Origin: Nocardia amikacinitolerans NBRC 108937
Lineage (GTDB): Bacteria; Actinomycetota; Actinomycetes; Mycobacteriales; Mycobacteriaceae
Direction: 5' to 3'
Assembly: GCF_001612615.1 (NCBI RefSeq)
Contig: NZ_BDAU01000004.1
Location: 62,001 to 126,000, forward strand
DNA: 64,000 nt
The position numbers and the translations under genes are program-made. The notes beneath the pieces are model-generated. The model saw nothing but the letters and a program-made list of their open reading frames with translations. It did not search any database and was not told the origin of the DNA. How positions within the stretch are numbered: the stretch's first letter is position 1; every line of letters begins with the position of its first letter. Shown in pieces: positions 35,825-46,393 of this stretch.

Positions 35825-37194
35825 TGCTCCACGCTAATACGTTTCTCCTCGGCGGGCGCCGACCCGTTGGCTGACCTGGGCGAAGCCGGGGCCTGCGCTC
35901 GGTCGGCGGTGGCCGCGACGGACTCGTCCGCCACATCCGCCTCGGCGCCGTCACGACTGTCGGGCGCGGTCCGCATCCACACGGGATCGATGCCGAACGG
36001 CAGTCGGCCTTCCCGGCGAGCGGCCAGATAGCGATCGCCGAGCACGCAGAACACCACGATGAGCAGCAGACCCCAGCCGAACGTGATGCGCAGGTACTCG
36101 AGGTTGCGTCCGAAGCTCTGCCAGCGGTCCGACAGCCACTTGTCGTAGGACATGAACCCGAAGATCGCCAGCCATGCGGGCCAGTTGCGCAGCACCGAGT
36201 TGCGCAGCACCACCGACATCAGGAACGGGAACAGCATCATCGAGTAGTACATCTGGCCGAGGCCGGTCAGCAGGAACTCCGCGGTGAGCAGGACACCCGA
36301 CGACGTGGTGACGAAGAACAGCTCGTCTTCGCGGTAGTAGCGGTAGAGGATCCACAGCGAAATCGCCACCAGCCCGGCCATGGTGAGGCGGATGCCCCAG
36401 GTCAACGCGTCCGGCAGACCGTAGTAGGCGGCGTTGCCCGCGATCGCGCTGTTGAAGTAGTCCCTGGTCTCCAGCAGGTAGGGGAGCGTCCTGGTGAAGA
36501 ACTGCTCAGGGTCCTTCAGCAGCGGCCAGGCGATCGCGGTGAGCGCGATCGGCACACCGATGGCGGTGATGAACACCTTCCACTGCCCGCGCGCCGCCGC
36601 GACCAACACCAGCGGAGCCAGCGTGGGTTTCACGGTGATGCTCACTCCGAGTATCGCGCCCGCCCACAGATCGCGCCGCGCGAGCAACAGGTGCAGGAAC
36701 AGCAGCTCGGCCAGCAGGATGCAGCCGTTGACATTGGTGAAGACCAGTGTGTTGATGACCGTCTCGGACATGAACATGGCCAGCAGCAGCGCGGGCGCGG
36801 CCACCGACTTCAGCGTGTACTTGAACAGTCGAAGCAGCAGGTACCAGGCGAGCAGGATCGCGGCGGCGTTCAGCAGGATGAAACACCAACGCGATTTCTC
36901 GGGATCGATCAGCGCGATGGGCGCGATGAGCAGCGTGCCACCCGGCGGATACAGGTAGTGCGGGTCCACCGAATCGAAGTTGGCGGTGTAGACCGGGCGG
37001 CCGTTGAGGAAGGCCAGCGAGGCGTTGTAGACCGGCTTGTAGTCGTCGGTGATGAACCCGTTGACAGCCTTGATGAATACCCTATTCAGCACCGTCATGA
37101 CCGCCAGCGGCCAGAGTGCGAACTTGATCACCTCGGCGGTGGTGCGAGCGGTGCGGGGCTCGAGCTGTCGAAGTAACACTGGGGCACGGTACAC
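35821..37194 (-). CDS. aftC: Arabinofuranosyltransferase AftC-like (DUF2029/GT87)
   Basis: A 457-residue polytopic membrane glycosyltransferase. Mycobacterial AftC adds alpha-1,3 arabinofuranose branches to arabinogalactan and lipoarabinomannan from decaprenyl-phospho-arabinose; place and sequence support the same here. The catalytic loop with acidic residues is NGFITDDYKPVYNASLAF, followed by FDSVDPHYLYPPGGTLL and about ten hydrophobic helices. The C-terminal 70 residues are hydrophilic. GTG 37194 (VYRAPVLLRQ) is chosen; a TTG at 37254 is also in frame. It lies between the hydrolase and msrB genes in one minus-strand operon. Confidence 0.88.
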   Translation of the reverse strand: MYRAPVLLRQLEPRTARTTAEVIKFALWPLAVMTVLNRVFIKAVNGFITDDYKPVYNASLAFLNGRPVYTANFDSVDPHYLYPPGGTLLIAPIALIDPEKSRWCFILLNAAAILLAWYLLLRLFKYTLKSVAAPALLLAMFMSETVINTLVFTNVNGCILLAELLFLHLLLARRDLWAGAILGVSITVKPTLAPLVLVAAARGQWKVFITAIGVPIALTAIAWPLLKDPEQFFTRTLPYLLETRDYFNSAIAGNAAYYGLPDALTWGIRLTMAGLVAISLWILYRYYREDELFFVTTSSGVLLTAEFLLTGLGQMYYSMMLFPFLMSVVLRNSVLRNWPAWLAIFGFMSYDKWLSDRWQSFGRNLEYLRITFGWGLLLIVVFCVLGDRYLAARREGRLPFGIDPVWMRTAPDSRDGAEADVADESVAATADRAQAPASPRSANGSAPAEEKRISVEQ

Positions 37195-37274
37195 CGGATG
37201 GGCGGCGGATAGGTTGCCGGGATATGTCTCGGCGCGGCGACGCAGCCCATGCAATCAGGCTATGACCGGCGCGT

Positions 37275-38831
37275 TCAGGCCGGACAGGCGCTGCCGTCCT
37301 GCGGCAGCCGCGCCTCTTTCAGGTAGTCGAGCAGCAGTCGCTGCGCGCAGCCCGAGTGGGTGAACACCGGGTGCCCCCAGCCCTGCCAGGTCGTCGATGC
37401 GTGACGTGCGCCCGCGGCGCCGAGCGCGCCCGTCACCGAGGCCTGACCGCCGTTGCCGACCACCGGGTCGGCGATACCGCCGAGCACCAGCACCGGAAGG
37501 GTGAATTTCTCCGGCAGCGGCGGTGTGCCGGCGACCGGCCACGCCGAGCAGCCCATCAGCGCGATCGCCGCGCTCCGGCCGAACACCGGGTACTTCTGGC
37601 CCCATGCCGCCGTCAGCTCGGTCGCCTTGGTTGGGGTCGGCGGTTGCTGAATGTCGGTGCAGCGGTTGACGAACTGACCGTCGCTGGCGGTTGCCGCCGA
37701 TTCGCGCAGCACCAGGTTGCCGAGCGCGGCCCGGTCGCCGCGCCCGGCCGCCGAGAGCGCGTCGGCCAGTTCGGTGATCCGGTTGGCCTGATCGGCGCGC
37801 GGCGACCCGAGGAAGCCGCTGATCGTGGTGAGCAGCGCGTTGGCGGAGATGTCGCCGAGACCGCCCTCGCCGGCCCTGCGCACCAGGTCGGTGATGGCCG
37901 CGCGCGGGTCGGGCCCGAGCGAGCAGCCGAGCCCGGTGCAGCGCTGGGCGAACGCGGTGAGCGCCGCCTCCGCGCCCTGCAGGCGGTGCTCCTCGGCGGT
38001 CACCGAGTCGGCGCCGACGGCTTCGGGGGAGTCGAGCGCGAGCCGCGCCAGGTGATCGCCGAACTTGCGCGCGTAGCTGAGCGCGACCCGCGCGCCGTTG
38101 CCGGTGCCGAGCAGGTCGATGTGCTCGACCTGCCACTGCCTGCGCAGCTGTTCGATGTCGTCGGCCGCGTGCGGCGCGTCGAAGGTGCCCTCGTAGGGCT
38201 GCAGGAAATCGCGGCAGGAGATGGTGGCCTCCCGGCTCAGCGCGGCCACCGCCTGCACCGGATCGGCCGCGTCGGGACCGAACTGGGCGTTGTCCGCGAG
38301 GCCGCGCCGGATGTCGGGCGGCAGGCAGTCGATCGGCTGGGAGGTGCCGAGGCCGCGTCGGTCCACCGCGACGATCGGGCGCGCGCCGAGCAGCGCGCTC
38401 GCCTGCCCGACGGCCAAGCCGGCGAGCGTCGCGGTGGAGGAGCGGTCCGTGCCCGAGGTCAGCACCAGCGGTGCGACATCGGTCGGGGTCTGGGCGAGAC
38501 GGGCCCGCATCGCGCCGGTGCGGAAGCTGCCGAGCACGCTGCCCGCGGCATCGATCGGCGTGGAATACTCCGCGCACTCCAGCACCAGACCCGAGGGGGC
38601 GGGGCCGAGACCGAGCAGATCGAGGGTCGGCGTCGTGCACTCGCGCCAGCTCAGGTCGGTCTTGGGCACCTCGGCGTTCGGCGGCGGGGGCGGGGTCGAC
38701 GCCGAGGTCTCCGCGCCGCCGACGGCCGGATGCTCGACGGCGACGACGGGACGATCGGACGGGCCCGCACCGCATCCGGCGATCATCATCGACAGTGCCG
38801 AGGCCAGCACGGCGGCTCGAGTCCAGCGCAT
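37275..38831 (-). CDS. Secreted alpha/beta-hydrolase lipoprotein (Rv2672-like, TAP-type)
   Basis: A 518-residue exported protein with signal peptide and lipobox (LSMMIAGC, Cys20). The alpha/beta hydrolase fold resembles tripeptidyl-aminopeptidase-like secreted proteases: ARPIVAVDRRGLGTSQPIDC, HIDLLGTGNGARVALSY, an acidic residue in LVLGGIADPVV and a His in GWGHPVFTHSGC, with a TAP-like C-terminal domain. The usual nucleophile position (GxSxG) reads GTGNG, so the Ser appears to be missing. Activity is therefore in doubt. It lies between the ribD-like and aftC genes. Confidence 0.85.
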   Translation of the reverse strand: MRWTRAAVLASALSMMIAGCGAGPSDRPVVAVEHPAVGGAETSASTPPPPPNAEVPKTDLSWRECTTPTLDLLGLGPAPSGLVLECAEYSTPIDAAGSVLGSFRTGAMRARLAQTPTDVAPLVLTSGTDRSSTATLAGLAVGQASALLGARPIVAVDRRGLGTSQPIDCLPPDIRRGLADNAQFGPDAADPVQAVAALSREATISCRDFLQPYEGTFDAPHAADDIEQLRRQWQVEHIDLLGTGNGARVALSYARKFGDHLARLALDSPEAVGADSVTAEEHRLQGAEAALTAFAQRCTGLGCSLGPDPRAAITDLVRRAGEGGLGDISANALLTTISGFLGSPRADQANRITELADALSAAGRGDRAALGNLVLRESAATASDGQFVNRCTDIQQPPTPTKATELTAAWGQKYPVFGRSAAIALMGCSAWPVAGTPPLPEKFTLPVLVLGGIADPVVGNGGQASVTGALGAAGARHASTTWQGWGHPVFTHSGCAQRLLLDYLKEARLPQDGSACPA

Positions 38832-38863
38832 GCGCTACAGCCTGCCAGGTTCGGAGCCGTGTT

Positions 38864-39625
38864 TCACCGACGGGCCCATCGGGTCAGCATCGTGCCGTCG
38901 GTATCGAGCACGATGTGCCTGCGCTCCATCGGCATCCGGAACTCGTGCGCGGACAGCGAGATTCGCCGCGCGGTGCCGCCGACCAGCACCGGCGCGGTGG
39001 TCAGGCACAGCTCGTCGATCGCGTCGGCCTCCAGCAGTTCGCCGAACAGGTGCGGCCCGCCCTCGCACAGCACCCGGGTCAGCCCGCGTTCGGCGAGCGC
39101 CGTGAGCAGGCCCTTCGGCGTCACCGCGACGCCGCCCGCCTCGATCACCACGCCGCCCGCTTCGGCGAGCGCCAGCTTTCGGTCGGCGGGCGCGATGCTG
39201 GTGGTGATGATCAGCGGCGGCACCGCGGTGTCGGTGAACAGGCGGCAGCCGGGTTCCAGGGCGGCGCTGGCGGTGACCACCGCGATCGGCGGCGGCGCCC
39301 CGTCCGGGTGCCCGCCGAGCCCGCGGTCGTAGAGCTCCCTGCGGCGGGTCGCGCTGGTGCGGGCGCCGCCGTAGTTCTCCGCGCGGACCGTGCCCGCCCC
39401 GACCAGGACCACGTCGGCGAGCTCGCGCAGGAGCATGAACACCGTCTTGTCGGCCGGGGTGCCGAGGCCCGCGGTCGCGTCCTCGCTGGTCGCGGCGCCG
39501 TCGATGCTCGCGACGAAATTCGCGCGGACCCAAGGGGCCTGGAGGTCGAAGGGATAGGCGTAGAGCATGGCGAGGTCTTCGCGACTCAGCTCTGTGAGCT
39601 GGATCGCATTGTGGATACGCTGCAT
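38864..39625 (-). CDS. Pyrimidine reductase family protein (RibD C-terminal-like)
   Basis: A 253-residue NADPH-dependent reductase of the RibD_C/dihydrofolate-reductase fold, like Rv2671. Conserved pieces are WVRANFVASIDGAAT, LLRELADVVLVGAGTVRAENY, and the C-terminal LTRVLCEGGPHLFGELLEAD. There is no deaminase domain. Riboflavin-type reduction is possible, but Rv2671 has been linked to folate metabolism, so the substrate is open. ATG 39625 is only 35 bases from the divergent zapE start. Confidence 0.9.
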   Translation of the reverse strand: MQRIHNAIQLTELSREDLAMLYAYPFDLQAPWVRANFVASIDGAATSEDATAGLGTPADKTVFMLLRELADVVLVGAGTVRAENYGGARTSATRRRELYDRGLGGHPDGAPPPIAVVTASAALEPGCRLFTDTAVPPLIITTSIAPADRKLALAEAGGVVIEAGGVAVTPKGLLTALAERGLTRVLCEGGPHLFGELLEADAIDELCLTTAPVLVGGTARRISLSAHEFRMPMERRHIVLDTDGTMLTRWARR

Positions 39626-39660
39626 GAAGTCACATCACACCACGTCATTAGGCTTCGTCC

Positions 39661-40680
39661 ATGCAAGAACGCCTTGTCGATCGCCATCCGGAGGTTCCGG
39701 CGGACCAGCTCGTCGCCCAAATGGTGCCTCCGCCCATGTTCGACGAGGTCAGTTTCGCCACCTACATCCCGGACCCGAAGGAGCCGAGCCAGGCCGCGGC
39801 CGTGCGCAAGGCCGAGGACTTCGCCGGAGAGGTGGCCAAGATCCACAAGGCCGCGGGCAAGAAGGGTCTGTTCGGCAAGAAGAAGCAGATCAGCGGCGCC
39901 GGCCTCTACCTCGACGGTGGCTTCGGCGTCGGCAAGACACACCTGCTCGCCTCGATCTTCCACAGCGCGCCCGCGCCGAAATCCTTCGGCACCTTCGGCG
40001 AGCTGACCAACCTGGTCGGCGCGCTCGGGTTCAACAACGCCGTCGAGCGGCTCGCGGGCAACAGCGTGCTGTGCATCGACGAATTCGAGCTCGACGATCC
40101 GGGCGACACCATGTTGGTCTCGCGCCTGCTGACCGAGCTGTCCGCCCGCGGCGTTTCGATCGCCGCCACCTCCAACACCCTGCCCGGCCAGCTGGGCGAA
40201 GGGCGTTTCGCCGCGCAGGATTTCATGCGCGAGATCAAGAAGCTCGGCGCGATCTTCGAGGCCGTGCGCGTCGACGGGCCGGACTACCGGCACCGCGACC
40301 TGCCGCCCGCGCCGGAGCCGACCTCGCCCGACGTGCTCGCCGAACGAGCCGCTGCCACACCGGGTTCCACCCTCGACGACTTCGACGCTCTGCTGAAGCA
40401 CCTGAGCACGCTGCATCCGTCCAAGTACGGCGCGCTGATCTCCGGGCTCTCGTCGGTGTTCATCTCCGGGGTGCACCCCGTGACCGACCAGGCCGTCGCG
40501 CTGCGCATCGTGGTGCTCGCCGACCGCCTGTACGACGCCAGCGTCCCGGTCACCGTCTCGGGCGCCAAGCTGGACGAGATCTTCTCCCAGGAGATGCTGG
40601 ACGGCGGGTACCGCAAGAAGTACCTGCGCGCCATCTCGCGTCTGCTTGCGCTGTCCCGTTTCGAGGCCGCCGCGGCCTGA
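39661..40680 (+). CDS. zapE: Cell division protein ZapE (AFG1-like ATPase)
   Basis: A 339-residue P-loop ATPase of the AFG1/ZapE family (Rv2670c-like). Walker A is DGGFGVGKTHLLAS (residues 86-93), Walker B is VLCIDEFELDDPGD, and the arginine/sensor region SIAATSNTLPGQLGEG is present. ZapE acts at the division septum in E. coli; the actinobacterial role is less clear. ATG 39661. The divergent intergenic region to the ribD-like gene is very short. Confidence 0.95.
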   Translation: MQERLVDRHPEVPADQLVAQMVPPPMFDEVSFATYIPDPKEPSQAAAVRKAEDFAGEVAKIHKAAGKKGLFGKKKQISGAGLYLDGGFGVGKTHLLASIFHSAPAPKSFGTFGELTNLVGALGFNNAVERLAGNSVLCIDEFELDDPGDTMLVSRLLTELSARGVSIAATSNTLPGQLGEGRFAAQDFMREIKKLGAIFEAVRVDGPDYRHRDLPPAPEPTSPDVLAERAAATPGSTLDDFDALLKHLSTLHPSKYGALISGLSSVFISGVHPVTDQAVALRIVVLADRLYDASVPVTVSGAKLDEIFSQEMLDGGYRKKYLRAISRLLALSRFEAAAA

Positions 40681-40733
40681 GCCGACCGCACGACCGCCCG
40701 CCTCGGCGGGCGCGAGGAAAGGAATTCGTCGAC

Positions 40734-41531
40734 GTGACCTCGGATCGCGCCCTGCGCGCCTCGATCGCCGCCGCGACCGGCCTTGCCATCGCGTTCACCC
40801 CGGTGGCCGGTGCCGCCGTGGCCGACCCGGTGGTCGCCGCGGACACCGCGTTCGAACGATCGGTCGGCTTGCACAGCGTCCAGAACGCCAGGGACGTGGG
40901 CGGTTACGGCACCGTCGACGGTCGCCTCGTGCGCACCGGCCTGGTCTACCGCACCGGGCAGCTCAACAACGCGACCCCCGCCGACCTGGCCGCCCTCGAT
41001 GAGCGCGAGGTCCGCGTTGTCACCGATCTGCGCACCCGTTACGAGCGGGCGATCGCGCCGGACCGCGTGCCCGCCGGCGCCGTCGATCACTGGGACGACG
41101 TCATCGGCCACGCGCCGCCGCTGGTGCTGATCACCGCGCTCACCGGCGGGACCGACCTGTACCGCGCGTTCATCACCGCGCCGGGCGCCAACGCGGCCTT
41201 CGCCTCGGTGCTGCGCGACGTCATCGAGACCGGCGACGGCGCCGTGCTCTACCACTGCACGGCGGGCAAGGACCGCACCGGCTGGGCCACGGCGGTGCTG
41301 CTGACCCTGCTCGGCGTCGATCGCGCCACCGTGACCGAGGACTATCTGCTGTCCAACCGGTATCGCGATGCCGGACCGGACGATCCGCTCAACGGCGTGC
41401 GATCCGCTTGGCTGGACGCCGCTTTCGATCAGGTGAACCAAACCTACGGCGGTTTCGAGGCCTATGTGCGCGATGGGCTCGGCCTGACCGACGCCGACAT
41501 CGCCGCGCTGCGGGCCAAGATGCTGGCCTGA
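40734..41531 (+). CDS. Secreted tyrosine-protein phosphatase
   Basis: A 265-residue PtpB/LipA-like phosphatase. A signal peptide covers about the first 35 residues (ATGLAIAFTPVAGAAVADP). Then LHSVQNARDVGGYGTVDG, VVTDLRTRYERAIAPDRVP and the P-loop YHCTAGKDRTGW with nucleophile Cys175 and Arg181. The enzyme removes phosphate from tyrosine or phosphoinositides outside the membrane. GTG 40734 has GAGGAAAGGA upstream. Similar secreted phosphatases are virulence factors in mycobacteria; that role is not shown here. Confidence 0.92.
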   Translation: MTSDRALRASIAAATGLAIAFTPVAGAAVADPVVAADTAFERSVGLHSVQNARDVGGYGTVDGRLVRTGLVYRTGQLNNATPADLAALDEREVRVVTDLRTRYERAIAPDRVPAGAVDHWDDVIGHAPPLVLITALTGGTDLYRAFITAPGANAAFASVLRDVIETGDGAVLYHCTAGKDRTGWATAVLLTLLGVDRATVTEDYLLSNRYRDAGPDDPLNGVRSAWLDAAFDQVNQTYGGFEAYVRDGLGLTDADIAALRAKMLA

Positions 41532-41658
41532 GCGTGCGACGTAGGCCGCGCGCAGTTCGGCGCCGCCGACGCGTGGATCCATGCCGGCCCCGCGGTCGGA
41601 CGGGTCGGGTCGAAAGGATCCTTGTCGACACCAGCCGGGCGCTGACTACGATCCGGAC

Positions 41659-42411
41659 ATGTCGAAGTTCGAGACCTGGGACGGGCTGGAGCTGAACTAC
41701 CGCGTGTGGGACGGCGAAGGTCGCACGGTGGTGCTGCAGCACGGTGTCGTCGCCGATACCAACGCCAACTGGATGAGCATGGGCGTGGTGGCCGCACTGC
41801 AAGCCGCAGGACACCGGGTCGTCTCGCTGGACGCGCGCGGGCACGGGCGCTCGGAGAAGCCGCACGATCCGGCGCGGTACTCGTGGTCGGCGATGGCGCG
41901 GGACGTGCGCGCGCTCTACGACGAACTCGACCTGGACGACGTCGCGCAGGTGGGCTATTCGATGGGCGGAGTGATCTCGCTGCTGGTCGCCGCGGCCGAC
42001 GAGCGGGTCGCGAAACTCGCTGTGGGCGGGATCGGTTCGGGTGTGCTCGACTGCGGCGGCGTGGACCGGCGGGTGGTGGAACCCGAGGAGATTCGCCTCG
42101 CGATGAACGGCGACGGCGCGGGCGCGTCACGGGCGGCGCGTCAGTTCCGCGTCCTCGCCGACGCGGTCCGCGCCGATCTGGACGCTATCCGCGCCGTGGT
42201 CACCGGCCTCGACGACCGCCCGATCAGCACGCTCGACGACATCACCGTCCCCGCGCTGGTTCTCGCGGGCGCCGAGGACCCTTTCGCCGCCGAACCCGAG
42301 CGCCTCGCCGACGCGTTGCCGGACGGTCGCTGCGTCGTCGTCCCCGGCGATCACCTGCTGGCCGTGATGAATCCTGAATTCAAAGACGCCCTTGTCGATT
42401 TCGTGCGCTGA
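41659..42411 (+). CDS. Alpha/beta hydrolase
   Basis: A 250-residue hydrolase with a full catalytic triad pattern: nucleophile in AQVGYSMGGVIS, acid in VLAGAEDPFAAEPE and His in VVVPGDHLLAVMNP. The oxyanion region is TVVLQHGVVADTNANW. Cytosolic, no signal peptide. Substrate unknown; typical of esterases or epoxide/lactone hydrolases. ATG 41659. Confidence 0.9.
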   Translation: MSKFETWDGLELNYRVWDGEGRTVVLQHGVVADTNANWMSMGVVAALQAAGHRVVSLDARGHGRSEKPHDPARYSWSAMARDVRALYDELDLDDVAQVGYSMGGVISLLVAAADERVAKLAVGGIGSGVLDCGGVDRRVVEPEEIRLAMNGDGAGASRAARQFRVLADAVRADLDAIRAVVTGLDDRPISTLDDITVPALVLAGAEDPFAAEPERLADALPDGRCVVVPGDHLLAVMNPEFKDALVDFVR

Positions 42412-42423
42412 GCCCCGCGGCGG

Positions 42424-42963
42424 TCAGAAGACCAAGCGCATCACGTAGTCGTGGTGGAGCTGGTTGCCGACGGGGAAGGTCTTGGTGCCGACCGTCTGGA
42501 AGCCGTGCTTGGCGTAGAAGCGCTGGGCGCGGGTGTTCTCCTGGTTGACGCCGAGCCACACGCCCGCGTAGCCCTCCTCGCGTGCCCGCTCCAGCGCGGC
42601 ACGCATGAGCGCCGTGGACACCCCCGTGCCGTGGTGACCGGGTAGGACGTACATCTTGCTGATCTCCAGCACCGGCCGCAGATCGACGGCCCTCGCCACC
42701 TCGGGGTCCTCCGGATCGCCCGCGTGCAGCATCGCGTAGCCGACGATGTCGCCGCCCGCGACCGCCTTGAGCACCGTCCGCGCGGGGTCGGTCAGGTATT
42801 CGCCGAATCGTTCGCCGGACAGCACCTCGGTCAGGTAGATCTCGATGTCGTCCGCGCTGGCGTCGGGCGGGCAGGCCAGCGGAAAGGTCGTGGCCGCAAC
42901 GTCACTGAGGGCTTCGGCGTCCCACAATCCGGCCCGGTCGACGATGACTGGGATGTTGCTCAT
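42424..42963 (-). CDS. GNAT-family N-acetyltransferase
   Basis: A 179-residue acetyltransferase. The acetyl-CoA loop is EISKMYVLPGHHGTGVSTALM, followed by VWLGVNQENTRAQRFYAKHG, both standard GNAT motifs. ATG 42963 (MSNIPVIVDR) is chosen; the upstream open frame lacks conservation. It probably acetylates a small amine or protein N-terminus. It converges with the hydrolase gene, 12 bases apart. Confidence 0.93.
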   Translation of the reverse strand: MSNIPVIVDRAGLWDAEALSDVAATTFPLACPPDASADDIEIYLTEVLSGERFGEYLTDPARTVLKAVAGGDIVGYAMLHAGDPEDPEVARAVDLRPVLEISKMYVLPGHHGTGVSTALMRAALERAREEGYAGVWLGVNQENTRAQRFYAKHGFQTVGTKTFPVGNQLHHDYVMRLVF

Positions 42964-43479
42964 ACGTCCAGTAGAGCACGTTCGCGCGAAATCACGCAGG
43001 ATCCGTCTTCCCGAGATCTGTCCCGCGCGGCCGGACGATAGTGCGGCCATCGCGCACTCGCTCCGCGGGGTCGGTCCGCCCCGAAGGCCGTCCGGTTCGT
43101 CCGCGGCGCTGGCCTAGTCGCGGCACTGCTCGCGGACCGGGCGGCGTGCGGATCCGTTTGGCCGCTTCCGACTCGCGTGGTTCGGCGTCCGCGTCGGCGA
43201 AGAACGGGTCTCCCTCGTGAGCGGCACACGGCGAGTCGCCGCCAGCTCCGCGGGGCCGGTCTGCGTACGGATGGTAGCCAAATGTGTGCTATCAGATAGT
43301 CGGGCATCCTAGGTCGCCGGCTCATGTCAATTGCTCGTCGTTGCACCGTGGCTGACAAGGCAAGGGATGTAGCGCATTCGGTGCTCGATCACTCCCATCC
43401 ATCGCCCCGTGCTGGACGAAGACTCAAGGTAGCTAGATGTTGTCTATGGGTCGATCCGACAGTGAGGAGGATTGAGCGA
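42964..43479. other. Gene-free region before the monooxygenase cluster
   Basis: No supported gene in 516 bases. The right half is less GC-rich and contains the palindrome at 43289-43299; it should hold the promoter of the cluster. Confidence 0.5.
43289..43299. promoter_or_regulatory. Palindrome CTATC-A-GATAG upstream of monooxygenase cluster
   Basis: A perfect 11-base palindrome 180 bases before the first monooxygenase start. It could bind a dimeric regulator. Confidence 0.3.
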
Positions 43480-44976
43480 ATGCTGGACTGCGCGGTCGCG
43501 GTGATCGGCGCCGGATTCGGCGGCATCGCGATGGGAGTCGCGCTGAAACGTGCCGGAATCGAGGATTTCCTGATCTTCGACAAGGGGCACGAAGTCGGCG
43601 GCGTGTGGCGCGAGAACACCTATCCGGGCTGCTCGTGCGATGTGCCCTCGCACCTGTACTCGCTGTCGTGCGCGCCTTACCGCGACCGGCGCGTGCGCTA
43701 CCCCGGTCAGCGGGAGATCTTGGCGTATCTGCGCCGAGTGGCCGACGAGCACGGCTTGGCGCGGCATCTCCGCCTCGGTATCGCCATCACCGAGGCGACC
43801 TACCTCGACGACACCGGATCCTGGCGACTCGGCACCGCGTGCGGTCACTACTCGGTGGCCGAAGTGGTCGTCTTCGCGGTCGGTCAGCTGCACCGCCCGA
43901 ACATCCCCGATCTGCCCGGTCGCGCGGATTTCGCCGGACCCGCGTTCCACTCGGCCGAATGGGATCACGGTGTGGACCTGCGCGACCGCGCCGTCGCGGT
44001 GATCGGCACCGGCTCCTCGGCCGCCCAGATGCTGCCGGATCTCGCGGCGACGGCGCGTCGGGTGTTCGTCTTCCAGCGGACACCGCACTGGGTGCTGCCG
44101 AAGCCGCGGCCCGAGTTCGGCCCGGTTTCCCGTGCGGCACTGCGGGTTCCGGGCGCCCACGAGCTGTACCGCCGAATGCTCCATCACGGCGCGGACCGCG
44201 TGCTCGCTCCTGTCATGCGGCGCGGCTGGTCGGCGCGGCCGGTGGAGTGGGCGGCGCGCAGGCACCTGCGCAGGCAGGTGCTCGATCCCGCGCTACGCGC
44301 CAAACTGACTCCCGGCTATCCCATCGGCGGCAAGCGCATCGTGTTCGACAGCCGGTTCTACACGATGCTCACCTGCCCCACCGTGGAGTTGGTCACCGAG
44401 GCGATCGAGCGGGTGACCGCCGACGGTGTCCAGACCGTGGACGGAACGCTGCGCCGCTGCGATGTCTTGATCTACGCGACGGGTTTTCGCGCCTCGGAGT
44501 TCCTCGTCCCGGTCACCGTCCGTGGTCGCGGCGGCGCGGTGCTGCACGAGCGGTGGGCGACCGGCGCGTCCGCGTTCCTCGGTGTGGCGGTGCCTGGTTT
44601 TCCGAACGCCTTTCTCATCGCGGGGCCGAATACGTTCAACCCGGCGGGAAGCAACCCGACGATGAAGGAGTGCCAGGTCGACTTCATCGTGCGCTGTCTG
44701 CGGTGGCGTGCCGAACTGGACGCCGCCGCGATCGAGGTGACCGCCGAAGCGGCGCGTGCCTACCAGCTCTGGTTGGACAGGGCCATGGCCGCGACCGTCT
44801 GGCCCGCGATGGAGCAGTGCTGGTACAAGCACGGCACCGGCCGGGTGACCAATCCGTGGCCCGCCTCGGCGCGCGCGTTCGGCAAGATGCTGCGCCGCCA
44901 TCCCGCCGAATCGTTCGCCGTCGTCCGGATCGGCGACCGCGGCGGCCACCGCGCCGATACTGGCCGAACCCCGTGA
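43480..44976 (+). CDS. Flavin-containing (Baeyer-Villiger-type) monooxygenase
   Basis: A 498-residue FAD/NADPH monooxygenase. The FAD site is CAVAVIGAGFGGIAMGVAL; the BVMO fingerprint FAGPAFHSAEWD fits F-x-G-x3-H-x3-W-D; the NADPH site is RAVAVIGTGSSAAQMLP; the C-terminal LIYATGFRASEFLVPV is typical. It inserts oxygen into ketones or oxidises heteroatoms. ATG 43480 has GAGGAGG upstream. It is the first of four co-directional oxygenase genes; P450-1 starts 58 bases later. Confidence 0.92.
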   Translation: MLDCAVAVIGAGFGGIAMGVALKRAGIEDFLIFDKGHEVGGVWRENTYPGCSCDVPSHLYSLSCAPYRDRRVRYPGQREILAYLRRVADEHGLARHLRLGIAITEATYLDDTGSWRLGTACGHYSVAEVVVFAVGQLHRPNIPDLPGRADFAGPAFHSAEWDHGVDLRDRAVAVIGTGSSAAQMLPDLAATARRVFVFQRTPHWVLPKPRPEFGPVSRAALRVPGAHELYRRMLHHGADRVLAPVMRRGWSARPVEWAARRHLRRQVLDPALRAKLTPGYPIGGKRIVFDSRFYTMLTCPTVELVTEAIERVTADGVQTVDGTLRRCDVLIYATGFRASEFLVPVTVRGRGGAVLHERWATGASAFLGVAVPGFPNAFLIAGPNTFNPAGSNPTMKECQVDFIVRCLRWRAELDAAAIEVTAEAARAYQLWLDRAMAATVWPAMEQCWYKHGTGRVTNPWPASARAFGKMLRRHPAESFAVVRIGDRGGHRADTGRTP

Positions 44977-45034
44977 CCCGTGCCACTATCGAAGTGGCGC
45001 AACACAACTCGCGACTGGGGAAGGCCATTCGATC

Positions 45035-46261
<1,227 letters not shown>

Positions 46262-46393
46262 GTTTCGCGGGCGACTCGGCGAGTAATCCACAGGCCCGCG
46301 GTTGTGCACAGCGGCGCCGACGAGGGTTCCGAGGGTCGCGGGGGTGTGCCACGCTGAGTTCGGCACACCCCCGCGGACACCTCAGGAGGAGCG

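Noticed and set aside
42964..43358. Minus-strand frame upstream of the GNAT gene
   Set aside because: Arg-rich, no family, and it overlaps the likely promoter region.
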